Below are positions 48,196 to 59,690 of a stretch of DNA of 64,000 bases, in pieces. Position numbers and translations under genes: made by a program. Under the pieces are notes generated by a model that was not told the DNA's origin, did no database searches, and saw only the letters and a program-made list of their open reading frames with translations. This stretch comes from Rhodamnia argentea (taxonomy: Eukaryota; Streptophyta; Magnoliopsida; Myrtales; Myrtaceae), in the NCBI RefSeq assembly GCF_020921035.1, contig NC_063151.1, positions 33,858,934 to 33,922,933 on the forward strand. Direction: 5' to 3'. Position 1 is the stretch's first letter; every line of letters starts with the position of its first letter.

Positions 48196-48599
48196 AAACA
48201 AGAAAATATAAGATCTAGCCTTCAAAAGACTTACTTTGGGATCACAGCTTCATTGTAAAGTCTTAATAGCTGAGACAATTCATCTTATTAGGCAGGGAAC
48301 AAGTACAAGATCGGAATTTCAGTCTCCCCCTCGATGCATCTACATGACTGATTCGTCATGGTAATTCCATCATAAATCAACTACATTTGGCCTTCATTGC
48401 AGCCATTGTTCATCATTGGAAAAACATCCACTAACGTTGTATGACGAGCCACAATGGCGTAACCACTTGGGCAGCTATAAACGTGAAGCCATACACAAAG
48501 ATTCTACTGTACTCGAGCAACTAACAAAATTTTTCACTCTATTAAACACCTGTGGATTGTAGAAGGTGCTTGATCGTGGGGATAGTTCAAAGTCCGACT

Positions 48600-49300
48600 A
48601 AAATGCATTTAACCCCGTGGTGTAGCTTGTCGAGATTAAATCTAGACTTTATTTCATCCGTAGGAAGAAGGAGGTCAGAAGCAGTATTGAGCACACCCGC
48701 TCTCCAATTCCGATCATCAACCTAAGGAAAATGAAGCCACTTTAGCATCAGACGAACTTGTACCGAAAGCAAACTTCCATAGCGAAGTATAAGAATCGTT
48801 GATCGTGTTTAGTTCTATACCCTCCGAGATCAACAAGTTTTTCCGTTTCAATCTTTCTTTCCGAGGCCATTGCCTCATTTTGGCTTGAGGTTTGCTCTAA
48901 CATAGAGCGAGATCCTTCCATAGCAGCAAATCCATGTTTAGCTATTTCGCTGTACCCCGCATTCACATCCTCCACGACAATCTTAGATTTCCTCCACGAC
49001 CTATATCATACGTACTCGGAAAAAATTTCGCAATATCAACAATAAAATTCTATGGTTTGAAGAATTTATAAGTGTAGCACAGTAAGAGTGAAGGTACATC
49101 TAGAAACCTTCCTATCAGCCCAAAGCGAACTGACAATTAGAAGGCAAAACCAAATTCCAACCAGGAAGACTGAAATCCAGGGCACGTTTCTATCATGGCT
49201 CGGGATGCAATGAAAGCAGACCATTTCTTTCATCTCCCCATGACCACCTTGTAAAACATGGTTACGAAACGTAGCCACTGGGACCACCTTCTTCCCCTGG
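48600..49300 (-). pseudogene. Unidentified coding-like region (possible small membrane protein gene or remnant)
   Basis: Minus-strand frames that read like protein: about 49310-49115 (HVLQGGHGEMKEMVCFHCIP, then a hydrophobic stretch VPWISVFLVGIWFCLLIVSS, WADRK before a GT) and about 49000-48830 (SWRKSKIVVEDVNAGYSEIA, ERKIETEKLVDLGG before a GT). A third segment lies at about 48722-48590 (RNWRAGVLNTASDLL in one frame). The second looks helical and amphipathic. Splice phases do not join cleanly in my reading: an AAG|GT donor at 49116 is phase 0, while the best acceptor at 49004-49003 needs phase 2. I do not recognise the family. It could be a decayed gene or a real gene whose other exons I missed. 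Confidence 0.25.
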
Positions 49301-50670
49301 ACCAGTTTTGTCCCCCACGAAACAGAGGTTAATCAAAACACTAACAATTCTATCGAGTGTCTTTTAAACTTTTTATTTCTGAAAAGATTCGCATTTCTCG
49401 TTTTACTGAAGAGAAACCACTCAAGAGTTGCTACTGGTTTAATTCACCTACGTATGTTTGCATTTTTAGATCAATCTTGCGTGCTCAACTAGAATTTTAG
49501 AATCTAGAAGTTTAAACCATGTCATTTTCCAGTTCGAAAAAGGTTCAGACCATTTCAATTCTTTGTTTTGAAAAACAGAAGGCGATGAAATGCATTAAGA
49601 GTGTGAAGAGAACGGATACAAAAAGGAGGGAAAGGAGGGTAAATGAAATCGTTCAAAGTCAAAGTCAAAGTCAAAGAAATCCGGCCCGCAAGCTATGTAG
49701 AACCGAGCTCCAAGCCCACGGCAATTTAATTTGACTGGCTGCGGCGTGGAATGAAACCGATCGTAGTTTGGTTGTGTGGGTGAAATACAATGGAACTGGA
49801 CCCCGTCTTTATTAATTTGGTAAATTAGTACCTTAGCTAGATCCAGTGTGGGGATCAGTATTGAACGTGAAATCGAATTAGGTGAAAGATCAAAATTTGC
49901 CTCTTTTTAAGACATGGAAACGAGATGAGAGCAGTTCCTAATCTACTAAGCTTAGACTCGTAAAGTCGAAATGACTTGACATGCCTCGAACGAATTCAGT
50001 TGGGTCTCAATATTGATTGCGCTGGTGGGTTCGGTGCCATGGCACTCGAGTTGTTTTGAGGTCAAAAGATGTCCCTCGTGTTGTCGAACTCCGCACACGA
50101 GAAACCGGAGCCGAATCGGACTCGGTCTTGCCATCCTCTCTCGAAGAACTCGAGTTGAGGTCACGTGCGCCGGGGAAAAATCGCGGACGAGCTCTTTTCC
50201 GTCGGGCCACCGCGACTCGACCGTCCGACGGCAGCCCGTTGAAAGAAAATTTTAATCACAGAAGGAAGGCCATTTCTAATCCGGAAAACTAATTTCGGGC
50301 ACGTGAGGAACGCGGTTGGGTTATGACAAGAGATGGGAGCTTCCGTGTCGTCGTGTATTTTTATGTATTTCTGATGTTGTAAGGTTGGAATAAGACAGCT
50401 CTTTTCTTTTTTATATATTTTTTTGGATTGGAGAAATGGGTTTGCTATGGGGCCATGTACTCTCGACTGTACCTCTTCTTCAAGCTAAGAGAAATCAAAG
50501 TCTCCACCAACCTTACCTGTCGTCTCTCGCACTTCGCAATCACTTTGTTTTTTTTCAATGTTGTAAGTTCAAGATCCACCATAGAAGAAACTGTTTGTTT
50601 TTCGTCTGCCTTTTCCTTTTGATCTTTAGTCAGATTAACAGGGACATCAAATTTTCAAGGGAAAATTTGA
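49301..50670. other. Unassigned intergenic DNA
   Basis: The overlapping open frames at 49952-50292 on both strands have no family resemblance. A short (AGTCAA)n run lies at about 49656-49676. I do not call a gene. Confidence 0.4.
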
Positions 50671-50699
50671 AATGAGGGCATGAACTGCTCTCGCTGTTT

Positions 50700-51380
50700 T
50701 AAAGAAGGGCCCGATCAATCGGCATTTTCGTCATTTACTTTTTTGAATTTACTTTTTATCTTTTTCTTCTCCTCTCCCCTCCTCCGGGCCATCACCGGCG
50801 TGGGGCGAGGTTCGCCTTGCCAACACCCCCCCGAAGCTCTTAAACTCATGGCCTCACCACGTCGATCCCGACACCCCCCTCGCTCCCGCCACCACCAACT
50901 TCGGCCAACTCCCACTCCCATCCAAAATCGGTCTTCAAGCTTTTCAGAAGGCCTTCCACTTCTTTGCTACAGGTAAAACCGATCGCATCCGGTCACCGGC
51001 CGCCCTCTTTGCTTACAATCGTGTCCATGCAATCCTCCCCCGGTCATTGTGTCTCATAAATTGCCACCCAGCTGTTCGCCTCTAGGTCGCGATGAAGTCC
51101 GGCAGCACCGGTGGCTCCTCGAACCCGACCACCAGGGGGACCGAGCCAAGGATTTTCCTCCGAGTGCCTTGCTCGAGTGAGTCCACTAGCCCCCGAGGGC
51201 TCGTGACTTGGGTGTTTAGGATCTCGATTCGTCTCAAAATGGGGCAAATTCGGGACATGAGCTCGGAGTCCTTGTCGAGGGTTGCGGCGATGAAGGTATC
51301 GCGGCCGTGGATGAACAAGAGCGGGCACTGGATGCCGGCGGCGCTGGGGCGGGCAACCCTCACCCTCGCATATTAGGCTA
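50700..51380. pseudogene. GC-rich coding-like island, unidentified
   Basis: This block is clearly more GC-rich than its flanks and has overlapping open frames on both strands. On the minus strand, about 51363-51082 reads GIQCPLLFIHGRDTFIAATL, which weakly resembles an alpha/beta-hydrolase strand-loop. On the plus strand, one frame at about 50875-51040 reads GQLPLPSKIGLQAFQKAFHF and GKTDRIRSPAALFAYNRVHA without a stop. No complete frame, start or splice pattern links them. It is probably a fragment of a captured or decayed gene, and the true coding strand is uncertain. Confidence 0.3.
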
Positions 51381-52355
51381 GCAACAGCCGGGGGAGAGGA
51401 GAGGGATAATAAAAAAAAATAAAAATAAAAAAGGGTAAAGGACGAAAATGCTTTTCGATCATGTCATTTTTCAAAACAGTGAACGCATTTTTAGGTCTTT
51501 ATTCGAATTTTTTTTTCCTAATATCAATGTAGTCTTATTTTCTCAATAAAATCTAGGGATCTTACAGTTTCTCTGTTATGTCAAGCAAAGGATGTTTCGA
51601 TACCCTACCCTCCAGAAAAAGAAGAAGAAGAAGAAGAAGAAGAAGTACTACTACTACTCTCATTAATTATTCTTTAGAATTCAAAGTCAAGACCAAACCA
51701 TACACCCCCCCCCCCCCCTCCGTCTCTCTCTCTTCGCAAGTCATCACCAACTTAAACATCATTCTGACAGTTTTTTTTACAAAAATAATCGCAATTACTA
51801 ACACAATCAGCCCGACATTTAAAAAAAAAATTAAAATAAATGACGCTTAATATAAGATTAACAACTCAATTAAACAAAAAATAAAATCATTATCATCATC
51901 CATGAAAATGAAAATTCACCAATAAATCCACGAATAATAACGTGGGTCCCCCGCCCCGAGCCGTAGGAACTCGGCGTCTTTTAAGTTTTATCTCCTCCAC
52001 TCCGGACAACCCCGGACAAATAAAATAAAAAATAAGCAAATAACGTTTTTTGTCGGTCGGAAAAAAAAAACAAAATAAAAAATTAAAGTTAAAAGACAGG
52101 GTAAAGTTAGAGAGACAGAGAGAGAGAATGGAACATTCTGTTTTTTAGAGAGAGAGAGAGAAAATCGAGTTGTGTGATTTTGGTAAGAACACATCAACTA
52201 CTTACCCCCTCCTATTTTAATGTCCTCACCCATAAAAACGGCCTCCATATCCTCCTCCTCCTCCTCCTCCTCTCCCCCCTTCCCTCCAGAGATTCTCAGT
52301 CTCGCAGTTCGACTTTGCCGCCGCCGCTGCTGCCTTGGTCGAATTTCCCTTCTCC
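51381..52355. other. Upstream region of the single-span membrane protein gene
   Basis: AT-rich DNA with an (AGA)n tract at about 51617-51646 and a poly-C tract at 51705-51718. GA/CT-rich stretches at about 52108-52165 and 52250-52280 mark the probable leader of the next gene. No gene was seen. Confidence 0.5.
51617..51646. repeat. (AGA)n microsatellite
   Basis: A trinucleotide run followed by a short (CTA)n run. Confidence 0.85.
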
Positions 52356-55300
52356 ATGGAAGGCGAGCTCCATGACTGGGAATTGCTCCACAGCTCCGAC
52401 TCCGACTCGGTCGACAACCCTAGGAGCCTCGACGAGATCGAGGATGAATCCGGGGGCATGATCCGGCCCGATTACTTCTCGATCGACGGCTCCACCAGGT
52501 ACCCCAGGGCCGCCTCCAGCGACCCGGGCGACTCCGTCCACTCCGACAACCCCAGCTGGATCGATCCCGGCTCCGACACTCGCTATCTGCGGAAGAACTC
52601 GGGCGAGTTCTGGTCCGACTCCGGCAGCGACCTCTCCGACGAGCGCAAGCTCGGGGATTTCGTCCCCAAGGGCGAATTCGTCGCGGCTGCGGCTGCGGCT
52701 GCGGGGGGCGCGAAGGCCCCCGCGGAGATGGAGGCGGCCGGGGGATTTGGGGGGAAGAGCGAGAAGTCGGCTTTCGGGTTGGGCGAGTTCGATTTGGGCG
52801 ATTTGGGCGTCAAGGACGAGTTTGGTTTCTCCGGAAGTGCCAAGAAGCAGGTCGGTGTTGGTGAAATTCAAGGTCTCGGCGAGGATTCTTCTCCTAAGTT
52901 CTGGTCTGCTTCGGGTGGTGAGGGATTGGCTGCGATGAAACTTGGGGAGGACATGAGCAGGGAAGAGGTATTGGGGGTTGGAAATGATCAGGCGCCGGAG
53001 GCAGAGGGTGGGAACGAAGCAGCCGAGGACGAAAGCCTCGCCATCAAAGCGGCGAAGCCGGAGGGTGATGAAGATAAAAGAAGAACAGTCTGGTGGAAGG
53101 TGCCTTTTGAGCTGTTGAGGTACTGTGTGTTTAGGGTCAGTCCCTTTTGGTCGCTCTCTGTAGCTGCTGCTTTTATGGGAGTTGTCATCCTGGGAAGGAG
53201 GCTGTACAAGATGAAGCAGAAGACCCGCACTTTGCAGCTGAAGGTTACAGTGGATGACAAGGTCAGTCTGCCTTTCATTTCCTTGTTTCATTTGAACTCA
53301 AGTCGAGCCTCTCTATTCTGTTTGCTGATATTATTCACGAGGTGTTCTGAATTGGTAAAATTGGTTGGTTGCTTGGTCATTTTCCTTAGTCGTTTTCTTT
53401 AGTTGTTTCGCAAAGTGGCAACGTTCTTTGTTCTATGGGCGTTGTTTTATAGAAAAGACTGGATTCAAAATGCTATATATTGGATGGACTAGCTGTTTCA
53501 TAGTACTCTCCCATTACTTAACTGACAGAGCGTCTGGATCGAGGGAATGACCATTCCATTTACAGTCCATTCGTGACGATGACTGTTCTATTCCTCGATT
53601 AATAGTTATTGGGTAGCGTCTATCTAGGTCTATTCTACTCGTTTCTATTCCCGTGGAATCACCATTCCTTTTTGGTTGATTAGTAATGAGGTTAAATTTA
53701 ATTTCTAAACTTTCCATAAGAGTTACATGGCTGATTAATAATGAGGTTAAATTTAATTTTTTCCGAAAAAATTTCGGAAGGGTTACATTGTTAATTTTCC
53801 CTTTGTCATCTCCAATAAGTATTCTTTTTAGCATTGGATTAATGTCATTTCCATCTCCTAAAACCAATTACAAGTGCTTTTTTGGCATTGGATTTTTTTT
53901 TTCCGTCAAAATTTTGGCATTGGATTGATGCCATTATTTTTCACTCGACTTAGCAAGTACATATTGTTATGACTTGATGATGTTGCGTTTGCTAGGAGGT
54001 ACTTGTACCTTTTGTTGTTGTGGTTGATACCATTTTCTTTGAATTGGCACAGACGCTTGTCAGTCTCTCCTTTAAAGTGTACCTACTTTCAGATCTTCAT
54101 TCTCTGTTTATGTGTCCCAATCATTACCGCACTATGATTTTTTGTGAAATAATGGATGCTTCTGTTGCATTATAGTTCGGCTTGTCTAAGAAATGATAGA
54201 GTCACTGTGTAGGTTATCTTATCATCTATACAGGTTTGGCACTTCCTCGTTGTAAATAATTCTTTTGGTGGCTATTCTGGCGAAATTACTTTCTATCAAG
54301 TGCACTTATGCTGTGGCTGCTACAAAGTCCTTAGATTTACAAACTTTGTGGCTGTATAATCTGCCTAGATCTATAAAGTTTCGAATCAATTTGGTCGATG
54401 ATCCCTTCAAGCACGTCCTTTCAATCTAGTTGGATGAATTACATTTGAAAGTGTATTTCCACCACCAAGGTCTTGTCCTGGTGCAAATATACTGTACTGT
54501 AGCTTGGCATTTTGTATTTAGGGACAGAATGGATGTTTTCTGTTCTGCCGTCCACATTTGATGATCAATTCTACATCTGAAAATGATGCTTAGGCTCACA
54601 AGAAGCATGATCACAACTTCTAATATTGGTCGACTTGATGCTCTTCAGATCAATATTAGCGTTTTCAATTTTCACTTGTATCATGGATATGCCATAATGT
54701 GTTGCACAATTAGGTTTCTTCTGTTAGCTATATCTGAACATGTAATTAATTTTCTCATTTGGCCTCAAAGAAAGGAGTAATTTTTTTTTATTTCAGCGGT
54801 AGCTACATAGTCAACCAGATTGAATTTTCTGCCTTGATGCTTCTGATTTTTTTATGTTGTGTGCTGATGGTAATTTCATCATTACTATGACATGTATGGC
54901 AAATTTTTATTATGAGATTAGTAATCTTATCCACTAAGCATGCTATCACATATGTGTGAGAGAGAGACAGAGAGAGATGTAGAAATAACTATATGACTAA
55001 AATAGTCATCTTCTGAGTTTAAGGCTGAAGCTATCTTATCAGATCTGGCGGTGCTTTACACTTTTCTTTAGGCGCATCAACTCAGTTTGTGCTTCCAATT
55101 GGATTTTCCATGTTTGCACCTTAGAATTTTCTTTTTAAAATGTGGTGCCATTGATTTATCAAAAACAGGAAGGTTAACTCCTAATTTACCCAAGTAGCAT
55201 CTTAAGAGTCTCTGCAAGTGCAGTGTTTTTGTCTAATTACGTGGGTTAGTCTGAATCTTCTATACAGACAAGAGAAATCCTGTTCTTCTTCAACTTGTTA

Positions 55301-56929
55301 CAAGACCTTGTTGGCAGTGTTGATATGTTGAGATGAATATGTAATCTTACAAACTCATGGTGATTGGCTTGCAAGGTTTCACCTGTTGAATGTGCAACCT
55401 ATTGAACCGGGGCTTTATGTTGTGTTTGGTATGATGGAGTAGAATGGAATAGAATGAATGGACTGGAATGAAAATGGAATTGAAGGGAATGATGAAACTA
55501 ATAATTATGTTTGGTAAACTGTCGGAATGAATGAAATGGGGTTTCTTGTGTATGCTGGTGAGGAATAAAAAAAAAAAAAAAAAAAAAAAATAATGTTCTG
55601 GGAATGCAATTTAAATGGGATTTTTCTTACCATGATTTCTAGGGTGTATCTGGATAGTTTTTTCATTTTTGCCTTTTGCTTAATCTAAATCTTGTGGCGG
55701 GCGTACTTTGACTTTTGCTTAATCCGGAACACTTGAAACATTCGCTATATGAAGGTGTCCATGTGAGGCAAACAGGATGCCTCTCCCTGGAGAGTCCTCA
55801 AGGTGCTGAGGGAATAAAATAAACTAATTCCGATATGTATATTCATACATAACTTTTTCACAATTTTTGAAAATTTGGATATCATTTAAAAGTCTGGCAA
55901 AAAAGCAAAAGGTTGCGTTTTTGCTTTCTAAAACGTATAAACCAACAGGCCTATATCATACTAATCAATAATTAACATTTATTATTTTTTTAGGTTACAA
56001 AAGGTTGCGAGGGAAGGGCAATTACATGAAATGGCCTTTCCTTCCAAACAAACATCCCATAAGATATATGATCCAATGGTCGGAAGTTTTTTTTATGCTT
56101 CATATAAAGGGGTTAATTGTCTAAACAGCTACTATTACTATGGGGTTGATATATACATTCATGAAAATGATCCTTCCATGCAACTTCTATCAGGTTTTAA
56201 TGGAGCTAGGCTGCTATGTCTTGTAACTCCACTAGAACCCTTAAGGAGATGGCCCGGGGGATTTGTTTCTGTTTTAGTTATTATAAGCACTTACAGTGAC
56301 GGGTTATCACCAAGTTCAAAAGTATGAAAAAAGTACAAAGGATGTGCAGAAAAGGGTTTGGGCCTAGGAAATGACCGGGCATCGTTGTCTTATACAAGAG
56401 TTTTCACTGTAAACAGTTTTCACTATAAAAAGAAAGACTGCCTATAAAATTTTTTTCACTATAATAGTTGATGTCCTATTCTTGTGAAATCTTGAAAGAA
56501 GAGGACATCAAAGTTTTAGTGTTCAAATAGTTTTATCTTCTTGGAAGAGGCTGAAGTACCTGAATTTTCACATTTGTTGAATAAGCAGTTGAGACGTGCC
56601 TTTTCCCTACAATATTAAAGTTGAAGGAAACTAGATGCTGTTTGTTGTACTCCTTCCTCTTGGCCCTCTCATTTATATAATTTGCCTGTTACTAAGACCA
56701 TATTCTTCCTCCTTCGGGAGATGATGTAAGCTTCGGGTCGAGTCTTTTTGCTGGAACCTTATCTGACTCCCTGCAAATCTATGATGAATGCTCGCAGAAG
56801 GTGTCCCAGTTCATGAGTCGTGCAGCACGTCTCAATGAAGCGTTTTCAGTGGTGAAACGCGTCCCCATTGTGCGGCCCTCACTTCCTGCGCCTGGTGTTG
56901 CTGCATGGCCTGTCATGAGTTTGCGATAA
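52356..56929 (+). CDS. Plant-specific acidic protein with one C-terminal membrane span (function unknown)
   Basis: Two exons: 52356-53261 and 56798-56929 (stop TAA), phase 0, giving 345 aa. The start at 52356 is the first ATG in frame. The N-terminal ~245 residues are acidic and Ser/Gly/Ala-rich, so probably disordered, with an Ala run near residue 110. A hydrophobic segment SPFWSLSVAAAFMGVVIL (about 262-280) is followed by a basic stretch (GRRLYKMKQK). The second exon encodes QKVSQFMSRAARLNEAFSVV-type helix and a conserved-looking WPVMSLR end. HDWELL at residues 6-11 fits the ATG8-interacting motif (aromatic-x-x-aliphatic with a preceding acidic residue). The layout recalls ATG8-interacting (ATI-type) proteins or the DUF6821 group, but I cannot assign it firmly. 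The 3.5 kb intron carries a repeat insertion. Confidence 0.8.
55420..55660. repeat. Short MITE-like insertion in the intron, with poly-A tract
   Basis: GTGTTTGGTATGATGGAGTAGAATGG and ATTATGTTTGGTAAACTG phrases with GGAATGAA repeats, then A(24) at 55567-55590. The 'TGTTTGG' start is common in plant hAT/PIF-type MITEs. It lies inside the long intron (53262-56797). Confidence 0.5.
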
Positions 56930-58280
56930 AAGGGTTTGAGATGGTCACAAGAAGCAGCAGTCTGTTCACAGGGAAACTCTCTAGAGTGCATTGTCGTGTT
57001 TTTATTGGTATGCGTTGTATTGATGTAAGTGGTACGACTGTTCGTGTATAATCTCTCAAATTTGTCTGTCTGGGCTTGTTTAAGAAGATATCGGACCTTG
57101 TGGGAGTTGACATTAAATTTTTTTTTTTTTGCTGTGCCTTTTCTAGGGGCATGTACTCATGTAATTATGGTTCTGGTGAATATGAATGATAAATCTAATG
57201 AAACCATTTCAATGTGAGGTACACCACATGCCCACGATTCATTTCCCCTCAATTCATGCTACCACCTGAATCACTCCTGCAACGGAAGGAATTCGGGAGA
57301 GATGTGTAAGGCAGTTCCGGTCTATTATCGATACTCGGTCCGGTAAAGAAGATCTGATCCAAGATATAATCACGCACGTGCTGATGTGGGAACAGGTGGA
57401 CACATGACGTTGAACCAAAGCTGGGTTGTGGGTTTAAGATATGCTTGATTCGATTCCACTCCAATGTTTATCAGTGAATACATAATTGAACAGAGAACTA
57501 GCACCTTAAAAAACACTTCCGACTTGGCAATTTGACAGCAAAAAATGCTGCTGGAAAAGAATGATGGTTGGTACTGTTCTGGTAAGAACTTGTAATTTTA
57601 GTCAGGTTTTTAGTCAGAGTTAGCAAGATCAGAGAGGGTTCTGCTCAAAGCAAAATGGGACGTCGGGTCCCTAAACTGCGTCTGCCTCGCAAATTCAATA
57701 AGACGCAAGTTACGGACATGTCAACCTCCTTCGTCCAGGGATTAAAAATGGCCAACTTCAACCAAGGCATAATTCAGAACCCTTGTCAGCCTTCTCTCCT
57801 CCCCTGAACTATATTCCTTTCCTCTAAAATCTACAAGCATCAAATTTTCTGCAGTTTCTTAACAAGTCTGCAAGCTCAATTTGTTTCTCTTGTTTCAAAT
57901 TTAGAAGACAAGACCACCTCAGTTGCATAGATATCATACCAGAGCCCTGATGTGATGCTTACAGATTCATGCATCAGTTTATAGGTCATCCTATTTCTTG
58001 AAGTTCTTTAGACTGCTATGAAAACCCCGAATTTGTCATATTGTAGACTTTATTGAACATATCTCATTTTAGACTTTATTGAACATATCTCATTTGAAGA
58101 ATTAGTCCTCGACGGTTTTATCTGATACCAATGCAAATCAGGAGTTAATCTTTACAATGTTCCATACATTTTGCGCCAATGGCTGCTACCAGTACCTCCC
58201 TCTCTTTAGATGAAACATGTATGACATAACAGCTTGTGCATGTCGATGATGATTGCGTCAATGGCCGCTACCAGAAAGAA
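56930..58280. other. Convergent 3' flanks
   Basis: 3' UTRs and spacer between the membrane-protein gene (plus) and the MOCS2A gene (minus). I recognised no gene. Confidence 0.5.
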
Positions 58281-58598
58281 TCATCCCCCACTTATGGGAG
58301 GGATGATGGCCAGTTCGTCGTTCTCCTTAATAACGGTTGATTCGCTTGCATATTCTTCATTCAGTGCCAGAACTATGCATTGACGGATCTCTTCCAGGCC
58401 TGGAAATCGTACAGCGAGCTCCTTTAAACAGTCACTTGCAGTGCTACCAAACGGGACCTCCAAACGCACATCGCTCAACCCGGTCAAATCACGAGCTCTG
58501 GCAAAAAACAAGACCTTTATGCCAACTGACGATCCCTCTTCCTTCTTAGGCATACCTTGCGTGCTATAATACTTGGACTCTCCTTCGACAGCATCCAT
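58281..58598 (-). CDS. CNX7: Molybdopterin synthase sulfur carrier (small) subunit, MoaD/MOCS2A type
   Basis: A 105-aa, single-exon CDS (ATG 58598, TGA at 58281). The protein has a ubiquitin-like beta-grasp fold in the family. Its C-terminal Gly is charged with sulfur as a thiocarboxylate and donates it to convert precursor Z (cPMP) into molybdopterin, together with the large subunit (CNX6). It acts in the cytosol. Evidence: the core IKVLFFARARDLTGL, VPFGSTASDCLKELAVRFPG, CIVLALNEEY and the ending ELAIIPPISGG with the double Gly. About 25 N-terminal residues precede the fold, slightly longer than I recall for Arabidopsis (about 96 aa). An apparent 5'-UTR intron (58642-59565) separates this exon from a GA-rich leader exon. 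Confidence 0.93.
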   Translation of the reverse strand: MDAVEGESKYYSTQGMPKKEEGSSVGIKVLFFARARDLTGLSDVRLEVPFGSTASDCLKELAVRFPGLEEIRQCIVLALNEEYASESTVIKENDELAIIPPISGG

Positions 58599-59522
58599 TG
58601 GGAAAAAACCCTTATCAAGACCAACTCGCGAGGTCTCTTGTCTGCAACCAGAAATCAACAATTTGAATCTACACAAGATGCTTAGACCAAGTAGAACTCG
58701 CCAGTATGATATGCTAAGCTAAGCCAGCAGCAACTATTCTCGGGTGTATAACAAGAACAAACAAGGTCAAGCGAAGGTCACGCGGTTGTTCACATGAAAA
58801 TTTCTCGAGAACAAGACCAATCTAAGGTTGGACAAAACTCAAAACCACGTAAAGAAAATCACATATTCAGCACAGAAATATACCCACTAAATCCTTAGAT
58901 AACTATAAAGAAGACCCATCGTCGAAAAACGAATACAATCTTCAATAAGCGTCCATCCACGCTTATACGAAAACAAGCTGAACACATGCACAACATAACA
59001 GGCTCAGAATTTCGATTTCTATTCACAGGGCTCAAAGAAGTGAAGCACCAGCATAAATTGAATTCTCCAGTGCCTGGAGCGCATTAATCGGTAGTAAGCA
59101 CCATCATATTCATATATCCTCTCAAGATTCTCCAAATCCTAATAGCTCGGCAGTCACTTTTCTTCATTTTGCTCTCTACCGTGTAACATTGCATAAGCTT
59201 CAAGCAAATGCCGCGGCGTTCCTATTCCAACGGAAACTAATCCATACTCAAACACCAGACAAGTCAAAAGCCCAAATTCATGTCGTGGCCAAAACAGGAA
59301 GAGCAACGACATATGACTGCAAGCACACGAAGTTACTACAGATAAAAATCTCGATTGTCCGGATACCCAAATGGAAATCGATATCAAACTAGCGGAATTC
59401 AGGCGAATTGGTGATGGATTAGCGACTGATCAAGTGAAACCCATCGAATTGGGTCCCAGAAAAGAAGGGGAATTACACAGCAAACTGGGATATCGGAAAC
59501 GAAGAATTCGTGCAGAGAGAGC

Positions 59523-59567
<45 letters not shown>

Positions 59568-59690
59568 TCAAACCCTTTGTAGACGTCCTTCGGAGAATCG
59601 CAGGGGAGTGGGCGAAGAACGCGTCTCTTCCAGGAAATGAAGAGCTTCTTCGGGGAGCGAGAATTCCACTTGGATTATGACTATTTCCAC
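58599..59690 (-). promoter_or_regulatory. CNX7 leader with 5'-UTR intron
   Basis: On the minus strand, an acceptor AG at 58643-58642 and a donor GT at 59565-59564 (after TTTGAAG) frame an intron of about 0.9 kb. A leader exon starts near 59566 and runs rightward. The donor lies at the edge of a long GA/CT repeat. No other gene was seen in the intron. Confidence 0.45.
59525..59564. repeat. (GA)n microsatellite at the CNX7 leader splice donor
   Basis: About 20 GA units on the plus strand (CT on the coding strand), ending exactly where the 5'-UTR intron begins. Plant leaders often carry CT repeats. Confidence 0.9.

Noticed and set aside
52296-53291. 331-aa minus-strand open frame
   Set aside because: Antisense shadow of the membrane-protein exon 1. 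The plus strand has the splice-consistent protein.
56031-56327. 98-aa open frame inside the long intron
   Set aside because: Reads somewhat like protein, but I could not match it to any family, and it does not join the flanking exons in phase.
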